Source of the DNA: Candidatus Latescibacterota bacterium
GTDB lineage: Bacteria; Latescibacterota; UBA2968; UBA8231
Length of the DNA: 64,000 nt
Assembly: GCA_022820485.1 (NCBI GenBank)
Contig: JAJEFJ010000090.1
Span: forward strand, 1-64,000
Direction of reading: 5' to 3'
Part shown: positions 15,680 to 23,361 of the stretch, piece after piece
Layout: every line of letters starts with the position of its first letter
How positions within the stretch are numbered: position 1 is the first letter of the stretch
Position numbers and translations under genes: made by a program
The notes under the pieces: generated by a model
Told to the model about the DNA's origin: nothing
Database searches by the model: none
What the model saw: the letters and a program-made list of their open reading frames with translations, nothing else

Positions 15680-17343
15680 CGGCGCAACTTGGCCAAGCGC
15701 TGTTGAATGGCCTCAGCCATGTCTGGCCGCTGGCGGATGACGGCGTCGAAGTGGGGCTTGGCCTCGGCCGAGCGTCCCAGCATCTCCAACACCAATCCTA
15801 GGTTGAAATGGGCCTCGGCAAAATCGGGGTTGCTCTGCAAGGCTCGTTCAAAGTGGGCGACGGCCCGCTCCCATTGGCGGCCTTGAGCTAGCGCAATCCC
15901 AAAGTTCACGTGCGCCTCCGGGTAATCCGGGTTGTACTTCAGCGCCAACTCGAAATGCTCCAGCGCCAACGGACGCTGGCCGGAGCGCATGTAGAACATG
16001 GCCAAGGTGTGATGGGTGTCCCAGTCTTGAAGGTCGGCTTCAAGCAGCTTCTTGTAGCCGTCTATTTCCTGCCCCAGCCACTTGCGGTAGAAGTCGCGGC
16101 GGAGTCGCTCTAAGTCTTCGGGGCGGCGCGGCAAAATCTGTAGCGTCAGGTCGCCCATTTCGTCGGTCGAGTGCAGTCCGTAGCGCACCCGCACAGGTGG
16201 GTCGTGGGGTTGGCGGGGGTTTTGCGCGGAGTTGTCGTACGCGTATTCCATGACCAGCGTCGCGCCAGCCGGCAAGAAAACCGGCGCGGAAAATCGGTAG
16301 TCGTCCTGCCAGTTAAAATCCCAGTCCTCGATCCATATAAGCCACTCCCGCTCTCCGTCGGGCAACTCGGCGTACGCCCGAATTTCTCGGCCGAGGTAAT
16401 GCGCGTGCGGGTAGATGGTCAAGACCTCGACGTCCACGGGCAGCCGGTACGCATCGCGGATCCAATGATCGCTCGCGCCGGCCGGTATATCTAGGTCCTT
16501 GCGGCCCAAGCGCAGCATGGCCGGGCGTCTCTTGGGCGGCGCATCGGCAAAGAACAGGCCGACGTGGGACTCGATGGATTCCTCTTTGCCGGTCGGCAAC
16601 ATGTGCAACTGTAGCAGCAAGTCCGTGCCCGGATCGAGCCGCCAAGCCAAGCTGTCGCTGCCGGGGTACGGGGTCTTGCCTTGGGTCCAGCCGAGAAAGT
16701 GCCCATCGGCATCCTCGGCCTCGCCAAAACTCATGCCGTCAAAGCCCGGAGCACCATCGCGGCCGTCGCGCCGTCGTGCCGCGCCGCTGCGGTCGATCAT
16801 CATGGTGGCGTGGTGGACGATGCGCGCGTTGCCCGGCCTGAACTCTAGGGCTTTGACGTAGCGAGTCGAGTCAACGGGCAGCGGGATGGCAAAGTTGCGG
16901 AAGACATCTGGGCCGTCGGCCCGCAGGGTGTAGGCCGACGTCATGGAGGCGATTAAATCGGGCTGGCCCAGCTCCCACTCACCCTCCCACTGGGGCAGTG
17001 GCGGCAAATCGGCGGAACTACCCTCCTGCTTGCCGTGCTCGACCCAGCGGCGGATGGTGGCGATCTGCGCCGCGCTCAATCCGCGCTCGCCGACAAAGCT
17101 ACCATAGCCGCGCTTGGGCTTCCACGGCGGCATGTAGCGGGTCTCGGTGACAAAGGCGATTTGCTCGGCGCGCGCACTCACATTCTCATAGCTGAGCAAG
17201 TCAAAGGGGGCTGGGCCTGCGGGTCGATGGCACGGGGCGCAGTTGTGAAAGACGATCGGCGCAATGTCGCGGTTGAAGGTCGGGGCTTCTCCTTCACTGC
17301 ATCCAAAGCAGGCCGCGACTAGAAATACCCAATAGCGCGTCAT
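15676..17343 (-). CDS. Lipoprotein: c-type heme + ascorbate-dependent copper monooxygenase-like + TPR
   Basis: A 555-residue exported protein. A lipobox LVAAC points to an acylated Cys12. Residues 35-39 are CAPCH, a c-heme site, in a cytochrome-like segment. The middle resembles the PHM/DBM type II copper monooxygenase fold: paired H177-H178, H247, HAH at 313-315 and M396 in STDEM match the order of CuH and CuM ligands in that family. Residues about 440-545 are three TPR repeats (ALKYNPDYPEAHVNFGIALA). It likely acts in the periplasm as an oxidoreductase. Its ATG overlaps the redoxin stop, so the two are coupled. Confidence 0.8.
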   Translation of the reverse strand: MTRYWVFLVAACFGCSEGEAPTFNRDIAPIVFHNCAPCHRPAGPAPFDLLSYENVSARAEQIAFVTETRYMPPWKPKRGYGSFVGERGLSAAQIATIRRWVEHGKQEGSSADLPPLPQWEGEWELGQPDLIASMTSAYTLRADGPDVFRNFAIPLPVDSTRYVKALEFRPGNARIVHHATMMIDRSGAARRRDGRDGAPGFDGMSFGEAEDADGHFLGWTQGKTPYPGSDSLAWRLDPGTDLLLQLHMLPTGKEESIESHVGLFFADAPPKRRPAMLRLGRKDLDIPAGASDHWIRDAYRLPVDVEVLTIYPHAHYLGREIRAYAELPDGEREWLIWIEDWDFNWQDDYRFSAPVFLPAGATLVMEYAYDNSAQNPRQPHDPPVRVRYGLHSTDEMGDLTLQILPRRPEDLERLRRDFYRKWLGQEIDGYKKLLEADLQDWDTHHTLAMFYMRSGQRPLALEHFELALKYNPDYPEAHVNFGIALAQGRQWERAVAHFERALQSNPDFAEAHFNLGLVLEMLGRSAEAKPHFDAVIRQRPDMAEAIQQRLAKLRR

Positions 17344-17888
17344 TGCAGGTCGGCGATAAAGCAGCCAATCGCCTCGGTGGCGCTCGGGTCTGGGGGACGA
17401 CCAGCAAGAGCCGCCTCTAAGGCGTTTGCGAGGTCGTTCCGGGTCGGCTGTGGGCGCATCTGGTCCAAGGCCATGTAGCGGTCGTCAATGCGGCCCCGAT
17501 AGACGATGTTGCCGCGCGCACCTAACACCACGGCTTCTGGGGTCACACTCGCGCCGACTCTTTTGACGAGAACGTGCTGCACATCCCGCAGAGCTTGGCC
17601 CGGCAAGCTGTATTCCTCGCCGTGGCGGCGGATGGCGTCCGCATCCTCGCGGCGGTCGGGATACACCAAGTAGAACGCAACGCCTTGTGGCTGGAAGCGG
17701 GCATGGAGACGCGCTATGGTCGGGGCGTAGCGGTTGGAGATGGGGCAATCGGTCTGGACGAAGAGCAAAACCACAACGGGAGCGCGGTCGACAAAGGGAT
17801 CGACCGGATTGCCAGCCAAGTCGAGGGCTTTGGGGGGGTCAGGACGGCAGCCCACCAATAGCAGGGATGCGAGAATGGCTACGAGCAT
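17340..17888 (-). CDS. Redoxin (AhpC/TSA-like) lipoprotein
   Basis: A 182-residue protein with a lipoprotein signal (LASLLLVGC, Cys14 acylated) and a thioredoxin-fold core: VVLLFVQTDCPISNRYAPTI with Cys48, GVAFYLVYPD and VTPEAVVLGARGNIVYRGRI with the cis-Pro loop. Only one Cys is present at the active site, as in peroxiredoxin-like redoxins. It is the upstream gene of a two-gene unit with the heme-copper lipoprotein (four-base overlap), suggesting a shared periplasmic redox task. Transcription diverges from the sigma factor gene. Confidence 0.83.
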   Translation of the reverse strand: MLVAILASLLLVGCRPDPPKALDLAGNPVDPFVDRAPVVVLLFVQTDCPISNRYAPTIARLHARFQPQGVAFYLVYPDRREDADAIRRHGEEYSLPGQALRDVQHVLVKRVGASVTPEAVVLGARGNIVYRGRIDDRYMALDQMRPQPTRNDLANALEAALAGRPPDPSATEAIGCFIADLQ

Positions 17889-17945
17889 TAAAAAAGAAAA
17901 CGGATATTGGGCACTGACGGCAAGGCTGTCGGTTTGCGCATTTTA

Positions 17946-17986
17946 TATTAGACAGGGAATGACTTTGGCCCCTACATTGTCTAATA
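17946..17986. promoter_or_regulatory. 9-bp inverted repeat at the sigma-factor start
   Basis: TATTAGACA at 17946-17954 and TGTCTAATA at 17978-17986 are perfect inverted copies separated by 23 bases. They lie in the divergent region between the redoxin and sigma-factor genes, immediately before the ATG at 17989. It may be an operator or an mRNA hairpin that covers the sigma-factor start. Confidence 0.5.
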
Positions 17987-17988
17987 AT

Positions 17989-18555
17989 ATGTCGGAGCAA
18001 GTGGGCACAGACCTCGCCCTGATCGACCAAGCGCGCGCGGGCGACGAAGCGGCTTTGCGCACCCTAATCGAGCGCTATGAGCCACAAGTAGCCGCCACCG
18101 TCGTGGGCATGTTAGGGCCGGGCGACGAGGCCGACGACGTGGGGCAGGAGACCTTTGTCCGCTTCTACCAATCGCTGGACAAGTTTCGCGGCGACGCAGC
18201 GCTGGGCACCTATTTGACGCGCATTGCCATCAACCTCTCGCTCAACGCGCTAGAGCGCCGCAAGCGTCAGCGCTGGCGCTTCTGGAGCCGCGACGACGAA
18301 CAGGCCCCACCTGAGCCGAGCGTCGATGGCCGCGACGAACAGGCCGCGAGCGAGCGCGAGCAAGCAGTGCAAGCGGCCCTCGACCAACTCAAGCCAGCTT
18401 TCCGGGCGGTAGTGGTGCTGCGGATGATCGAGGGCTATTCGACGAAGGAAACGGCTGCGCTGTTGGAGATCGCCGAGGGCACGGTGCTCTCGCGGCTCGC
18501 GCGCGGCATGAAACAACTAGAGACCATCCTCAAAGACGAGGACCTATATGACTGA
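17989..18555 (+). CDS. ECF-type RNA polymerase sigma factor
   Basis: A 188-residue extracytoplasmic-function sigma factor. Region 2 is LIERYEPQVAATVVGMLGPG to ADDVGQETFVRFYQSLDKF and YLTRIAINLSLNALERRKR. Region 4 is LKPAFRAVVVLRMIEGYSTK, then a LEIAEGTVLSRLARGMKQL helix-turn-helix. It directs RNA polymerase to stress promoters. The start is uncertain: ATG 17989 gives MSEQVGTDLAL, while ATG 17959 adds ten residues; neither has a good Shine-Dalgarno. The next gene, its likely anti-sigma factor, overlaps by eight bases. Confidence 0.9.
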   Translation: MSEQVGTDLALIDQARAGDEAALRTLIERYEPQVAATVVGMLGPGDEADDVGQETFVRFYQSLDKFRGDAALGTYLTRIAINLSLNALERRKRQRWRFWSRDDEQAPPEPSVDGRDEQAASEREQAVQAALDQLKPAFRAVVVLRMIEGYSTKETAALLEIAEGTVLSRLARGMKQLETILKDEDLYD

Positions 18556-18985
18556 CAGCTATCGCAACGAAATGCTAAAGGCGCTGACCGGCGAATTGAG
18601 CGCAAGCGAACGCGAAGCATTCGAGCGCGCCCTAGCTACCGACGATGAGCTCCGCGCCGAATGGGAGCGCCTGCAAAAAGTCAGCGGCCTTTTGCAGGAA
18701 AGCCGCGCCGACTCGTTCCGGCCGTTCTTTGCCACGCGCGTCGCGCAGCGCATCAAAAGTCAGCGCGAGGCTTCGACGTTGAGCTCAGCCGAAACGGAAA
18801 ACCTCGCCGACGCCCTCGTGTGGCTCTTTCGCCCCCTCGCTCCGGTCGCTATAGCAGTAGTCGCTTTTTTGGCGCTGAGCAATTGGAACGAGCGCGAACT
18901 CATCGGCGACGACCCCTCGTTCTTGGCCGCGATTTTCGCCGCGGTGCCCGCCACGCCCGAAGCAGCGTACGTACTGGACATGTGA
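18548..18985 (+). CDS. Membrane-anchored anti-sigma factor
   Basis: A 145-residue protein: a cytoplasmic helical region (EMLKALTGELSASEREAFER, with a TDDELRAEWERL segment) like zinc-less anti-sigma domains, one membrane helix near 95-112 (PLAPVAIAVVAFLALSNW) and a short periplasmic tail. It would hold the ECF sigma factor encoded just upstream until an envelope signal arrives. Residues 74-83, EASTLSSAET, come from a dispersed 30-bp repeat that also lies in the gene at 29410. The insert falls in the linker before the membrane helix. Confidence 0.75.
   Translation: MTDSYRNEMLKALTGELSASEREAFERALATDDELRAEWERLQKVSGLLQESRADSFRPFFATRVAQRIKSQREASTLSSAETENLADALVWLFRPLAPVAIAVVAFLALSNWNERELIGDDPSFLAAIFAAVPATPEAAYVLDM
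18767..18796. repeat. Dispersed 30-bp repeat inside the anti-sigma gene
   Basis: Identical over 30 bases to 31186-31215. It contains TTCGAC followed by GCTCAG, the core of the palindromic family also seen at 33639-33686 and 25448-25480. It is read in frame as EASTLSSAET. Confidence 0.85.
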
Positions 18986-18986
18986 C

Positions 18987-19397
18987 ATGCGAGGGAAAAC
19001 TAAAGGCGCACTCATTCTCTTTAGCACCCTGCTTATCGGCGTGCTGATTGGGATTTTGCTCTCCGGGTGGTTCGTCCGCGACCGCCTGCGGCCCATTCCG
19101 CATTCTCGCCATTTCGTCCGCAGCACCGAGCGGCTAATCGCGCCGCAGAATGAAGAGCAGCGCCAAGCCGTGCGGACTGTGCTACGCCGACACGCCGCCG
19201 CGCTCCGCGAACTCAATGCCAAGCACCGGGAAGCACTAAAGGAACAGCTAGATTCGTCGCGGGCCGAGTTGGCTCCCTTGTTGTCCGAAGAGCAACTGCG
19301 GCGGCTGGACCGGCGGCAGCGGCGCTTCGGGGAACTAATGGGACCTTGGCGCGAGGGGAAGCGGCACAAAAAAAAGAAATCGCACGGGAATGAATAG
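18987..19397 (+). CDS. Small membrane protein with periplasmic sensor-like helices (Spy/CpxP-like)
   Basis: A 136-residue protein: one N-terminal membrane helix (GALILFSTLLIGVLIGILLS) and then a helical basic domain with ALRELNAKHREALKEQL and ELAPLLSEEQLRRLDRRQ, reminiscent of the LTxxQ helices of Spy/CpxP-type periplasmic heavy-metal sensors. The tail is Lys-rich (KRHKKKKSHGNE). It begins one base after the anti-sigma stop and so belongs to the same transcript; a periplasmic signal sensor or chaperone is a reasonable guess. Confidence 0.65.
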   Translation: MRGKTKGALILFSTLLIGVLIGILLSGWFVRDRLRPIPHSRHFVRSTERLIAPQNEEQRQAVRTVLRRHAAALRELNAKHREALKEQLDSSRAELAPLLSEEQLRRLDRRQRRFGELMGPWREGKRHKKKKSHGNE

Positions 19398-19506
19398 CAT
19401 CAATTGGTGGTCTAATGGGGCGTAGAGAAGAGAAACGGCCATTTCTCACGAGCCGCCAACGAAGCGGCGGCGAACCCAACTAACCACCCAATGCGGAGAA
19501 CGTAAA

Positions 19507-20115
19507 ATGAAAAAGAAATGGATCATCTCAGCCGGCGTCGCGCTGGCACTTGGCGCACTGGCCACTGTGGCCGTAGCCGAGCGCGGGGAAAAGATGCGGG
19601 AGCATAGGCAGCCCATGCCGTGGATGCTGGGGCGTCTCGACCTGACCGACGAGCAGAAGGAACAGTTGCAAGCGCTGCGCAAGGAGCACGTGGAAGTTAG
19701 GCGCGAGCAGCGCGAGGCCATGGCTGCCATGGGCAAAGAGCAGCGCGAAGCCGTAATGAACATTTTAACCGAGGAGCAGCAGGAGACCCTCAAAGAAATG
19801 CGCGACCGGCGCGGCAAATTTTTCGACCGGCGCGGCGGTAAGGGCAAGGATCGGCACGACATGCAGCACGGTGGTAAAGGTCGGCACGACGAGCGGCGCG
19901 GCGGCCAAGGCGCGTTCTCAAGACTGGACCTGACTGACGAGCAGAAGGAACAGTTCAGGGAATTGCGTACAGAACACCGCACAGAGATACGCGAAACGCG
20001 CAAAGAACACCGCACGGCTTTGGAAAGCGTCTTGACCGAGGAGCAGCGCGAAAAGCTCGAAGAGATGAAGGACGAGGCGTTTTACGGCGGCGGGCGCTGG
20101 CGCGGCAAGCGGTAA
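19507..20115 (+). CDS. Periplasmic Spy/CpxP-like LTxxQ protein with internal duplication
   Basis: A 202-residue exported protein: signal peptide (ISAGVALALGALATVAVA), then two copies of a helical unit. Each begins LDLTDEQKEQ (residues about 43 and 139) and ends with LTEEQQETLKEM or LTEEQREKLEEM. A glycine-, histidine- and arginine-rich linker (RRGGKGKDRHDMQHGGKG) separates them and could bind metal. The LTxxQ motif defines the Spy/CpxP chaperone family. It is preceded by an AGAACG-type weak ribosome site and followed by a terminator, closing the sigma-factor cluster. Confidence 0.8.
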   Translation: MKKKWIISAGVALALGALATVAVAERGEKMREHRQPMPWMLGRLDLTDEQKEQLQALRKEHVEVRREQREAMAAMGKEQREAVMNILTEEQQETLKEMRDRRGKFFDRRGGKGKDRHDMQHGGKGRHDERRGGQGAFSRLDLTDEQKEQFRELRTEHRTEIRETRKEHRTALESVLTEEQREKLEEMKDEAFYGGGRWRGKR

Positions 20116-20140
20116 GCGTCGATTCCTATTTTCCTTCACG

Positions 20141-20173
20141 ACGCGGAGTGGCCTAGCTGCTCCGCGTTTTTTT
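20141..20173 (+). terminator. Rho-independent terminator
   Basis: ACGCGGAG at 20141-20148 pairs with CTCCGCGT at 20160-20167, followed by T residues to 20173. It lies about 25 bases past the Spy-like gene. Confidence 0.85.
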
Positions 20174-20224
20174 GTACTCCGCTAGGATCAACTACGACGA
20201 TTTAAAAAAACAAGTACGGGGCTT

Positions 20225-20240
20225 CGGATTTGCAAATCCG
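20225..20240. repeat. Perfect 16-bp palindrome
   Basis: CGGATTTGCAAATCCG reads the same on both strands. It lies in the 228-base gap between the terminator and the amidohydrolase gene, about 100 bases before that start. It could be an operator or a dispersed palindrome; only one copy was noticed. Confidence 0.5.
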
Positions 20241-20343
20241 TCCAGCTCAACGTCCATCATCCAATTTGGCACAGCACCCTTTTTTCAACTATCTTTTGCC
20301 ATACGCCACTGACGCTTAACAACCACACTTTCTTAGGCTTCTT

Positions 20344-21186
20344 ATGATAATCGACTCGCATACCCACGCTTGGGAGTTCTGGCCCTACGAGCCGCCCGTG
20401 CCCGATCACAACAGCCGCGGCCGGGTCGAGCAACTGCTGTGGGAAATGGACCGCAACGGCGTCGATAAGGCCGTGTTGGTCTGCGCTCGCATCGAGCACA
20501 ATCCCCACAACAACGACTACGTCGCCGAACAAATCCGCACCTATCCAGATCGCTTGATACAATTCGCCGACGTGGATTGCTCGTGGTCGGCAGAATACCA
20601 CACCCCAGGCGCGGCCGAGCGGCTCAAAGCGGCCGCGGCAAAGTACCAGCTCAAGGGCTACACGCACTACGTAAAAAGCGACACCGAGTGGTTCGCATCC
20701 GAGGAAGGGCTCGCGTTTTTCAGCGCCACGGCCGATCTGAACCTGATCGCCAGCCTAGCCTTGGGGCCGCAGTGGCAACCGGCGCTGCGCGAATTGGCGC
20801 GGCGCTTTCCATCGGTGACTTTTCTCTGTCACCACATGGCCGGGGCCAACGCGCGCGAGGAAGCGCCACACCCCAACCTGCAGGAAATTCTGCGCTCGGC
20901 CGAGGTGCCCAACATCTACATCAAGCTCTCGGGCTTTCACTACGCTTCGCACGTCTCGTGGGGGTACCCCTACTCGGATACGCACCACATCGTGCGCCAG
21001 CTCTACGAGCACTTCGGCCCCCAGCGGCTGTGCTGGGGTTCGGACTACCCGGTAGTGCGAACCAACATGACCTACCAGCACGCGCTTGAAGCATTCCGCA
21101 CGCACTGCACGTTCGTACCAGATGAGCACAAGCGTTTGATCTTGGGCCAGAACTTGGCCGATTTACTCGACAAATCCGGCACCTGA
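20344..21186 (+). CDS. Amidohydrolase-family metal-dependent hydrolase
   Basis: A 280-residue TIM-barrel amidohydrolase (amidohydro_2 type). MIIDSHTHAWEF carries the HxH metal ligands (residues 6 and 8). CHHMAG provides a later His, and LCWGSDYPVV the conserved Asp near the C-terminus; VEQLLWEMDRNGVDKAVLV is typical. Members are lactonases or decarboxylases of aromatic and sugar acids. No signal peptide. The gene after it starts six bases downstream, so the two may share a transcript. Confidence 0.85.
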   Translation: MIIDSHTHAWEFWPYEPPVPDHNSRGRVEQLLWEMDRNGVDKAVLVCARIEHNPHNNDYVAEQIRTYPDRLIQFADVDCSWSAEYHTPGAAERLKAAAAKYQLKGYTHYVKSDTEWFASEEGLAFFSATADLNLIASLALGPQWQPALRELARRFPSVTFLCHHMAGANAREEAPHPNLQEILRSAEVPNIYIKLSGFHYASHVSWGYPYSDTHHIVRQLYEHFGPQRLCWGSDYPVVRTNMTYQHALEAFRTHCTFVPDEHKRLILGQNLADLLDKSGT

Positions 21187-21192
21187 CCACAG

Positions 21193-22584
21193 ATGATTAT
21201 GCTACCGTCCGCGAATAGCACAATCCTCCGCTGCCTGCTCATAGGCTCGATTTTCTTCGGCTGTAGTGCCGACGGCCCGGGGCCGGTGCAAACGATCGGG
21301 CACGGGGCAGATTCGACTTGGGATATTATCCAAACGGAAATTTTCGCCGGCCAATGCGTTAGCTGCCACACGGCCGGGACCTCGTTTGGGCGTCAATCGG
21401 GCCTCATACTCACCCCGGATGTAGCCTACGAACAGCTCGTGGGAGCCACTCCGACAAACGCGGCGGCCGCGGCCGATGGGCTGATGCGGGTCAGCGACCT
21501 CGGGCAGGGTATGCCCGGCCTCCTAAAAAGCTATTTGTGGGAGAAGATCAACGCGCCCGACCAGCAGCATTTCTACGGCGATCATCCCTACTACGGCGAG
21601 ATCATGCCCTTTGGCAGCAAGCCGCTGACCAACGGCGAGTTGGCTTTTATCCGCACGTGGATCGAGGCCGGCGCACCGGAAAACGGCCATGTGGCCGATC
21701 CAGATCTTTTGCAGGACCAATCGCGCTACGAGGCACCGGAGTTCAAGCCGCTAGCCAAGCCGGAAAACGGCGTCCAGCTACACTTGCCGCCTTTCGAGAT
21801 TCAGCCTAACACCGAGCGCGAAATTTTCGTCGTGCATCCGCTGAACAACGAAGACGATGTGTTCCTAGAGCGCGTCCAAATCTCCATGAAGTCCGGCTCG
21901 CACCACTTCCTGCTCTACACATTCGAAGACGACATACCCTCCGAGCGCATGCCGGAACCCTATGAATACCGCGAGTTGCACGACGGCACCGGGCAGTACG
22001 TCGTTTCAACCATACTCACGCAATTTTACCACTTGCCCATCGCCGGTAGCCAGTGGCCTTTCTTCGACTTCTCCCTGCCACCCGGCGTGGCGATGCGACT
22101 GCCCCAAAACACCCTGCTCGACCTCAACTCGCACTATGTCAATCACACCAGTCGGCCCGTTACCGGCGAGGTCTATACCAACTTGCACTTTGCCGATCCG
22201 GCTGAAGTCGAGCACGAGGCGCGTCTTTTTTCTTTAAATAACAATGATATTGCCCTGCCGGCCGGGAAGGCGACGACCTTAGCGAAGGATTTTACCTTTT
22301 CCGAGCGGACTCACATTGTGCAGCTAGTTTCGCACGCTCATCAGCTCATGGTGGAATTTCGGGTCGAAATGATCGGCGGCGCGCACGATGGCGAGCTCAT
22401 CTACGTCGCTTACGATTGGGAACATCCGCCGATCCTGAGATTCGACTCTCCTCTCGTCCTAGAGCGAGGAGAGGGCTTCAGGTTAGAAGCGACCTACGAC
22501 AACACGACCGACGAAGAGGTCAATTTCGGTTTGTTCTCAACGGACGAGATGATGATTCTCTTTGGGATTTCCTACGAGGATTAG
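21193..22584 (+). CDS. Lipoprotein: c-type heme + copper type II monooxygenase-like
   Basis: A 463-residue lipoprotein (IFFGC, Cys24). CVSCH at 55-59 is a c-type heme site, followed by a region ending in an MPFGSKPLTNGELAFIRTWI cytochrome-like helix. The C-terminal two thirds carries copper-ligand candidates in the PHM order: H237-H238, H314, HAH at 381-383 and M453/M454 in STDEMM. It is the second heme-copper lipoprotein of the window, parallel to 15676-17343 but without TPRs. Its stop codon is part of a GC-rich palindrome. Confidence 0.78.
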   Translation: MIMLPSANSTILRCLLIGSIFFGCSADGPGPVQTIGHGADSTWDIIQTEIFAGQCVSCHTAGTSFGRQSGLILTPDVAYEQLVGATPTNAAAAADGLMRVSDLGQGMPGLLKSYLWEKINAPDQQHFYGDHPYYGEIMPFGSKPLTNGELAFIRTWIEAGAPENGHVADPDLLQDQSRYEAPEFKPLAKPENGVQLHLPPFEIQPNTEREIFVVHPLNNEDDVFLERVQISMKSGSHHFLLYTFEDDIPSERMPEPYEYRELHDGTGQYVVSTILTQFYHLPIAGSQWPFFDFSLPPGVAMRLPQNTLLDLNSHYVNHTSRPVTGEVYTNLHFADPAEVEHEARLFSLNNNDIALPAGKATTLAKDFTFSERTHIVQLVSHAHQLMVEFRVEMIGGAHDGELIYVAYDWEHPPILRFDSPLVLERGEGFRLEATYDNTTDEEVNFGLFSTDEMMILFGISYED

Positions 22585-22614
22585 TAGGGGGCGGTTTGAA
22601 ACCGCCCCCTACTA
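22582..22614. terminator. GC-rich palindrome at a convergent gene junction (GGGGCGG family, copy 2)
   Basis: Two perfect 16-base arms, 22582-22597 and 22599-22614, around one central base. It includes the TAG of the plus-strand lipoprotein gene and ends six bases from the minus-strand GOLPH3-like stop. There is no T-run, but the position and strength suggest a bidirectional transcript end. It shares its core with 11551-11591 and 44710-44733. Confidence 0.6.
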
Positions 22615-22620
22615 CAGCGT

Positions 22621-23277
22621 CTAATACATGTGCGGCTGCACGGCGAGGGCCAGTGACGCTTCAATGTCCCAGATGGCCTTGGTCACCTCTTGGCCAATCA
22701 AGTCCAGCTTGCGCACCTGTTCGATGCGGCCGGTCGCGCGGGCCAGTTCGGGGCCGGCTAAAATCTTTTCGAACATTCCGCAGGCGTCCGCCAAGCAGAT
22801 AATGACCACGTCGCGGGGATCGGGGATCTTATCGCTGAACAGCACCTCCATGATACGCAGCTTGACCTCTTGCTCGGCCTTGCCATCATCGAGAGCCGGA
22901 TAACGCCGCGCGCGAAACACCCACAGGAAGCGCCCTTCCTCTCGTGCGAGAATGCCCTTCTCCACCAGTCGGCGGAGCGCACCCTCACGGATCTCATCGG
23001 CGCACAAGGCAGTGCGCTCCAGCCAGTAGCGCGTATCGTGCGTTTCGGTCGCCGCGGCAATGTCGCTCAGCGTCGGGTCAACTAGGCTGTCTTGCAAGGG
23101 GGTGCTATCGATGAGAACCAGTTTGTCCAAGTCGGTGTCGATGCGGTCTTCCAGCGCCAGTTCCATCAGGACTCCACCGCCTAAGGCATAGCGCACCAAC
23201 CGATCGGGTACTCGGGCGAAGCTCCCATCTTCATCGTCGAGCAAAAGCAGCATAATTTCTTCGGCGAATCTCAGCAT
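22621..23277 (-). CDS. GPP34/GOLPH3-family protein
   Basis: A 218-residue protein of the GPP34 family, the bacterial relatives of eukaryotic GOLPH3/Vps74. Typical features are LRFAEEIMLLLLDDEDG at the N-terminus, YALGGGVLMELAL, LVEKGILAREEGRFLWVFRARRYP in a winged-helix-like part and a C-terminal helix bundle (VIICLADACGMFEKIL). Eukaryotic GOLPH3 binds phosphatidylinositol-4-phosphate; the bacterial role is not established. A good GAGG precedes the ATG, and a plausible promoter lies upstream. Confidence 0.85.
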   Translation of the reverse strand: MLRFAEEIMLLLLDDEDGSFARVPDRLVRYALGGGVLMELALEDRIDTDLDKLVLIDSTPLQDSLVDPTLSDIAAATETHDTRYWLERTALCADEIREGALRRLVEKGILAREEGRFLWVFRARRYPALDDGKAEQEVKLRIMEVLFSDKIPDPRDVVIICLADACGMFEKILAGPELARATGRIEQVRKLDLIGQEVTKAIWDIEASLALAVQPHMY

Positions 23278-23319
23278 GGATTACCTCGTTTAATAGTTTC
23301 GCGTCTGCGTCTGACGAAA

Positions 23320-23347
23320 AATATAGACCGCTAGTTGCTCTAAGCAA
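23320..23347 (-). promoter_or_regulatory. Candidate sigma-70 promoter for the GOLPH3-like gene
   Basis: On the minus strand TTGCTT, 16 bases, then TATATT. The -10 matches consensus at five of six positions; the -35 is weak. It lies about 43 bases before the start codon. Confidence 0.4.
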
Positions 23348-23361
23348 GTTGCCAACCGCGC

